From NCBI RefSeq assembly GCF_018101125.2, contig NZ_JAELVF020000001.1, positions 1,019,805 through 1,083,804 of the forward strand: a stretch of 64,000 bases of DNA, written 5' to 3'. Shown piece by piece: positions 62,917 to 64,000 of this stretch (positions are counted from its first letter, which is position 1; every line of letters begins with the position of its first letter). A program made the position numbers and the translations under genes. The notes under the pieces are model-generated. The model was not told the origin of the DNA, ran no database searches, and saw only the letters and a list, made by a program, of their open reading frames with translations. Origin of the DNA: Streptomyces tardus. Its GTDB lineage: Bacteria > Actinomycetota > Actinomycetes > Streptomycetales > Streptomycetaceae.

Positions 62917-63914
62917 AGACCCAGCGCCTTCACGGTCTTGCGCGCCACAGTGACCTCTTCCTTCAGGAAGGCCGTGAACTCCTCACGCCCCTGGTACGTA
63001 TCGGTCCACCGGTTGCGCTTGAGGGTGTCGGCCCAGGTGGGGGTCTTGCGGAGTTTGGCGAGCACCCTCTCCAGCTTCTTCGCCTCCTCCTCGCCGACGC
63101 CGGGCGGAGCGATCACTCCGCGCCAGTTGGACATCTCCACGTCGTACCCCTGTTCGTGCAGGGTGGGCAGGTCGTCGACGCCGTCGAGCCGTTCCGGCGA
63201 GGAGATGCCCAGCGCGCGCACGGAACCGGACTCCAGCTGGTCGCTGAAGTCGCCGTAGGTGCCGAAACCGACCTGGGCGGTGCCGGAGAGGAGCGAGGTC
63301 AGCACCTCGCCGCCGCCCGCGTACGGCAGGTAGTTGATGCCGTCCGGCGGCACCTTCATGCTCTGCGCGACCTGGGCGGCGAAGATCTGGTCGACGCCGC
63401 CCATCGAGCCGCCCGCGACCGGCAGGCCGCCCTTCTTCTCCCGCCAGGCCTCGGCGAGTTCGTCCGCCGTCCGGTAGGGCGAGTTCTTCGGTACGACCAC
63501 CGTCAGGTACTCGGAGGCGAGCTGGGCGATCGGGGTGGCGTCCGCCATGGTGTGCTGCGAACCGAGCGTCTCCACCGCGCCGACCATGCCGAGGCCGGTC
63601 ATGGTGAGAACGCCGGACTGACCCTCGCGGTTGGCGGTCTGGGTGAGTCCGATGGTGCCGCCCGCACCTTCGGCGTTGGAGACCTCGACGTTGCGGCGCA
63701 GCCCCTCCTCGCGCAGACCGTTCTGCAATTCGCGGGCGAGCATGTCCCATCCGCCGCCGGGGGCCGCGGGTGCGATCAGGAGCAGCTTCTCGTTCTCGCC
63801 CGTGCCCGACGCGGCGCTCTGCCGTACGTCGACCACGGCGACGCCCACCAGGATCGCAGCCGCGCCGCAGGCGGCGATCCGCGTCAGGGCCGCCCGGGTC
63901 GGTGCCACCTTCAT
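62913..63914 (-). CDS. tctC: tripartite tricarboxylate transporter, binding protein TctC
   Basis: 333 aa with GGAGG before the ATG. A secretion signal (MKVAPTRAALTRIAACGAAA, hydrophobic to about residue 27, no lipobox Cys) precedes the Bug/TctC fold. The fold has IAPAAPGGGWDMLARELQNG, SNAEGAGGTIGLTQ and YLTVVVPKNSPYRTADELAE in lobe 1, and GGSMGGVDQIFAAQVAQSMK, NYLPYAGGGEVLTSLLSG in lobe 2. It captures the carboxylate outside the membrane. First gene of the operon; its promoter lies in or beyond the last 86 bp of the window. Confidence 0.92.
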   Translation of the reverse strand: MKVAPTRAALTRIAACGAAAILVGVAVVDVRQSAASGTGENEKLLLIAPAAPGGGWDMLARELQNGLREEGLRRNVEVSNAEGAGGTIGLTQTANREGQSGVLTMTGLGMVGAVETLGSQHTMADATPIAQLASEYLTVVVPKNSPYRTADELAEAWREKKGGLPVAGGSMGGVDQIFAAQVAQSMKVPPDGINYLPYAGGGEVLTSLLSGTAQVGFGTYGDFSDQLESGSVRALGISSPERLDGVDDLPTLHEQGYDVEMSNWRGVIAPPGVGEEEAKKLERVLAKLRKTPTWADTLKRNRWTDTYQGREEFTAFLKEEVTVARKTVKALGL

Positions 63915-64000
63915 CTGGCTTCCTCCGTGATTCTCCGCAGCTCGGTACGGGTGGTTGCGGGTTGCTCGTGCAGGTGTCGGGGGTGCACGTGCGGATGGGG

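Overview
The window is about 70% GC. Its gene order and protein sequences point to a Streptomyces (or very close Streptomycetaceae) chromosome core. Signs of this are the ribosomal-protein and RNA-polymerase operons at Streptomyces-typical lengths, a NusG with a long Ala/Glu-rich N-terminus, frequent GTG/TTG starts, a second partial nuo cluster, and WhiJ-type regulator/DUF397/ATPase genes. Similarities were judged by eye from remembered families; no database was searched.

Positions 1-26000 are almost entirely minus strand and hold the translation/transcription core. In transcription order (right to left) they are tRNA-Trp, secE, nusG, [an inserted NmrA-like gene], rplK, rplA, a lipoprotein gene, rplJ, rplL, rpoB, rpoC, [a DUF1707 gene], rpsL, rpsG, fusA, tuf, [a cbiZ-like gene], rpsJ, rplC, rplD, rplW, rplB, rpsS, rplV, rpsC and the start of rplP. 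Control elements can be read directly: a TTGACC-17-TACGCT promoter for rpsL, TGGACA-17-TACACT for rpoB, TTGCCT-18-TACTCT plus an L10-type leader with a terminator hairpin for rplJ, and strong hairpins after nusG, rplA, rplL, rpoC, fusA and tuf. The rpsJ and rpsL leaders share a nearly identical 25-nt element that folds into a small hairpin.

Positions 26000-40900 hold housekeeping and accessory genes: an aminotransferase, adenosine deaminase, murB, a hadAB-like MaoC pair, rpmG, tRNA-Met, tRNA-Thr, tRNA-Tyr, a cytosine-deaminase-like protein that has lost its catalytic residues, an NAD(P)-binding protein, a methyltransferase, a YajQ-type protein, a divergent MFS exporter/TetR pair, htpX and yccF. 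Several of these genes have a -10-like hexamer ending 6-7 nt before the start codon, suggesting leaderless mRNAs. A decayed CRISPR-like array lies at about 35230-35550.

Positions 40900-51815 are a translationally coupled ten-gene nuo operon (nuoA-B-C-H-I-J-K-L-M-N) lacking nuoD, E, F and G. Several of its soluble-side subunits carry long hydrophilic tails. Upstream of it is an orphan pair: an EccD-like membrane protein and a large MinD/EspI-like ATPase.

Positions 56400-64000 carry a short-chain dehydrogenase, a WhiJ-type cluster (XRE/DUF5753 regulator, two tandem DUF397 genes, a divergent HATPase), a ribokinase and a tctCBA tripartite tricarboxylate transporter operon.
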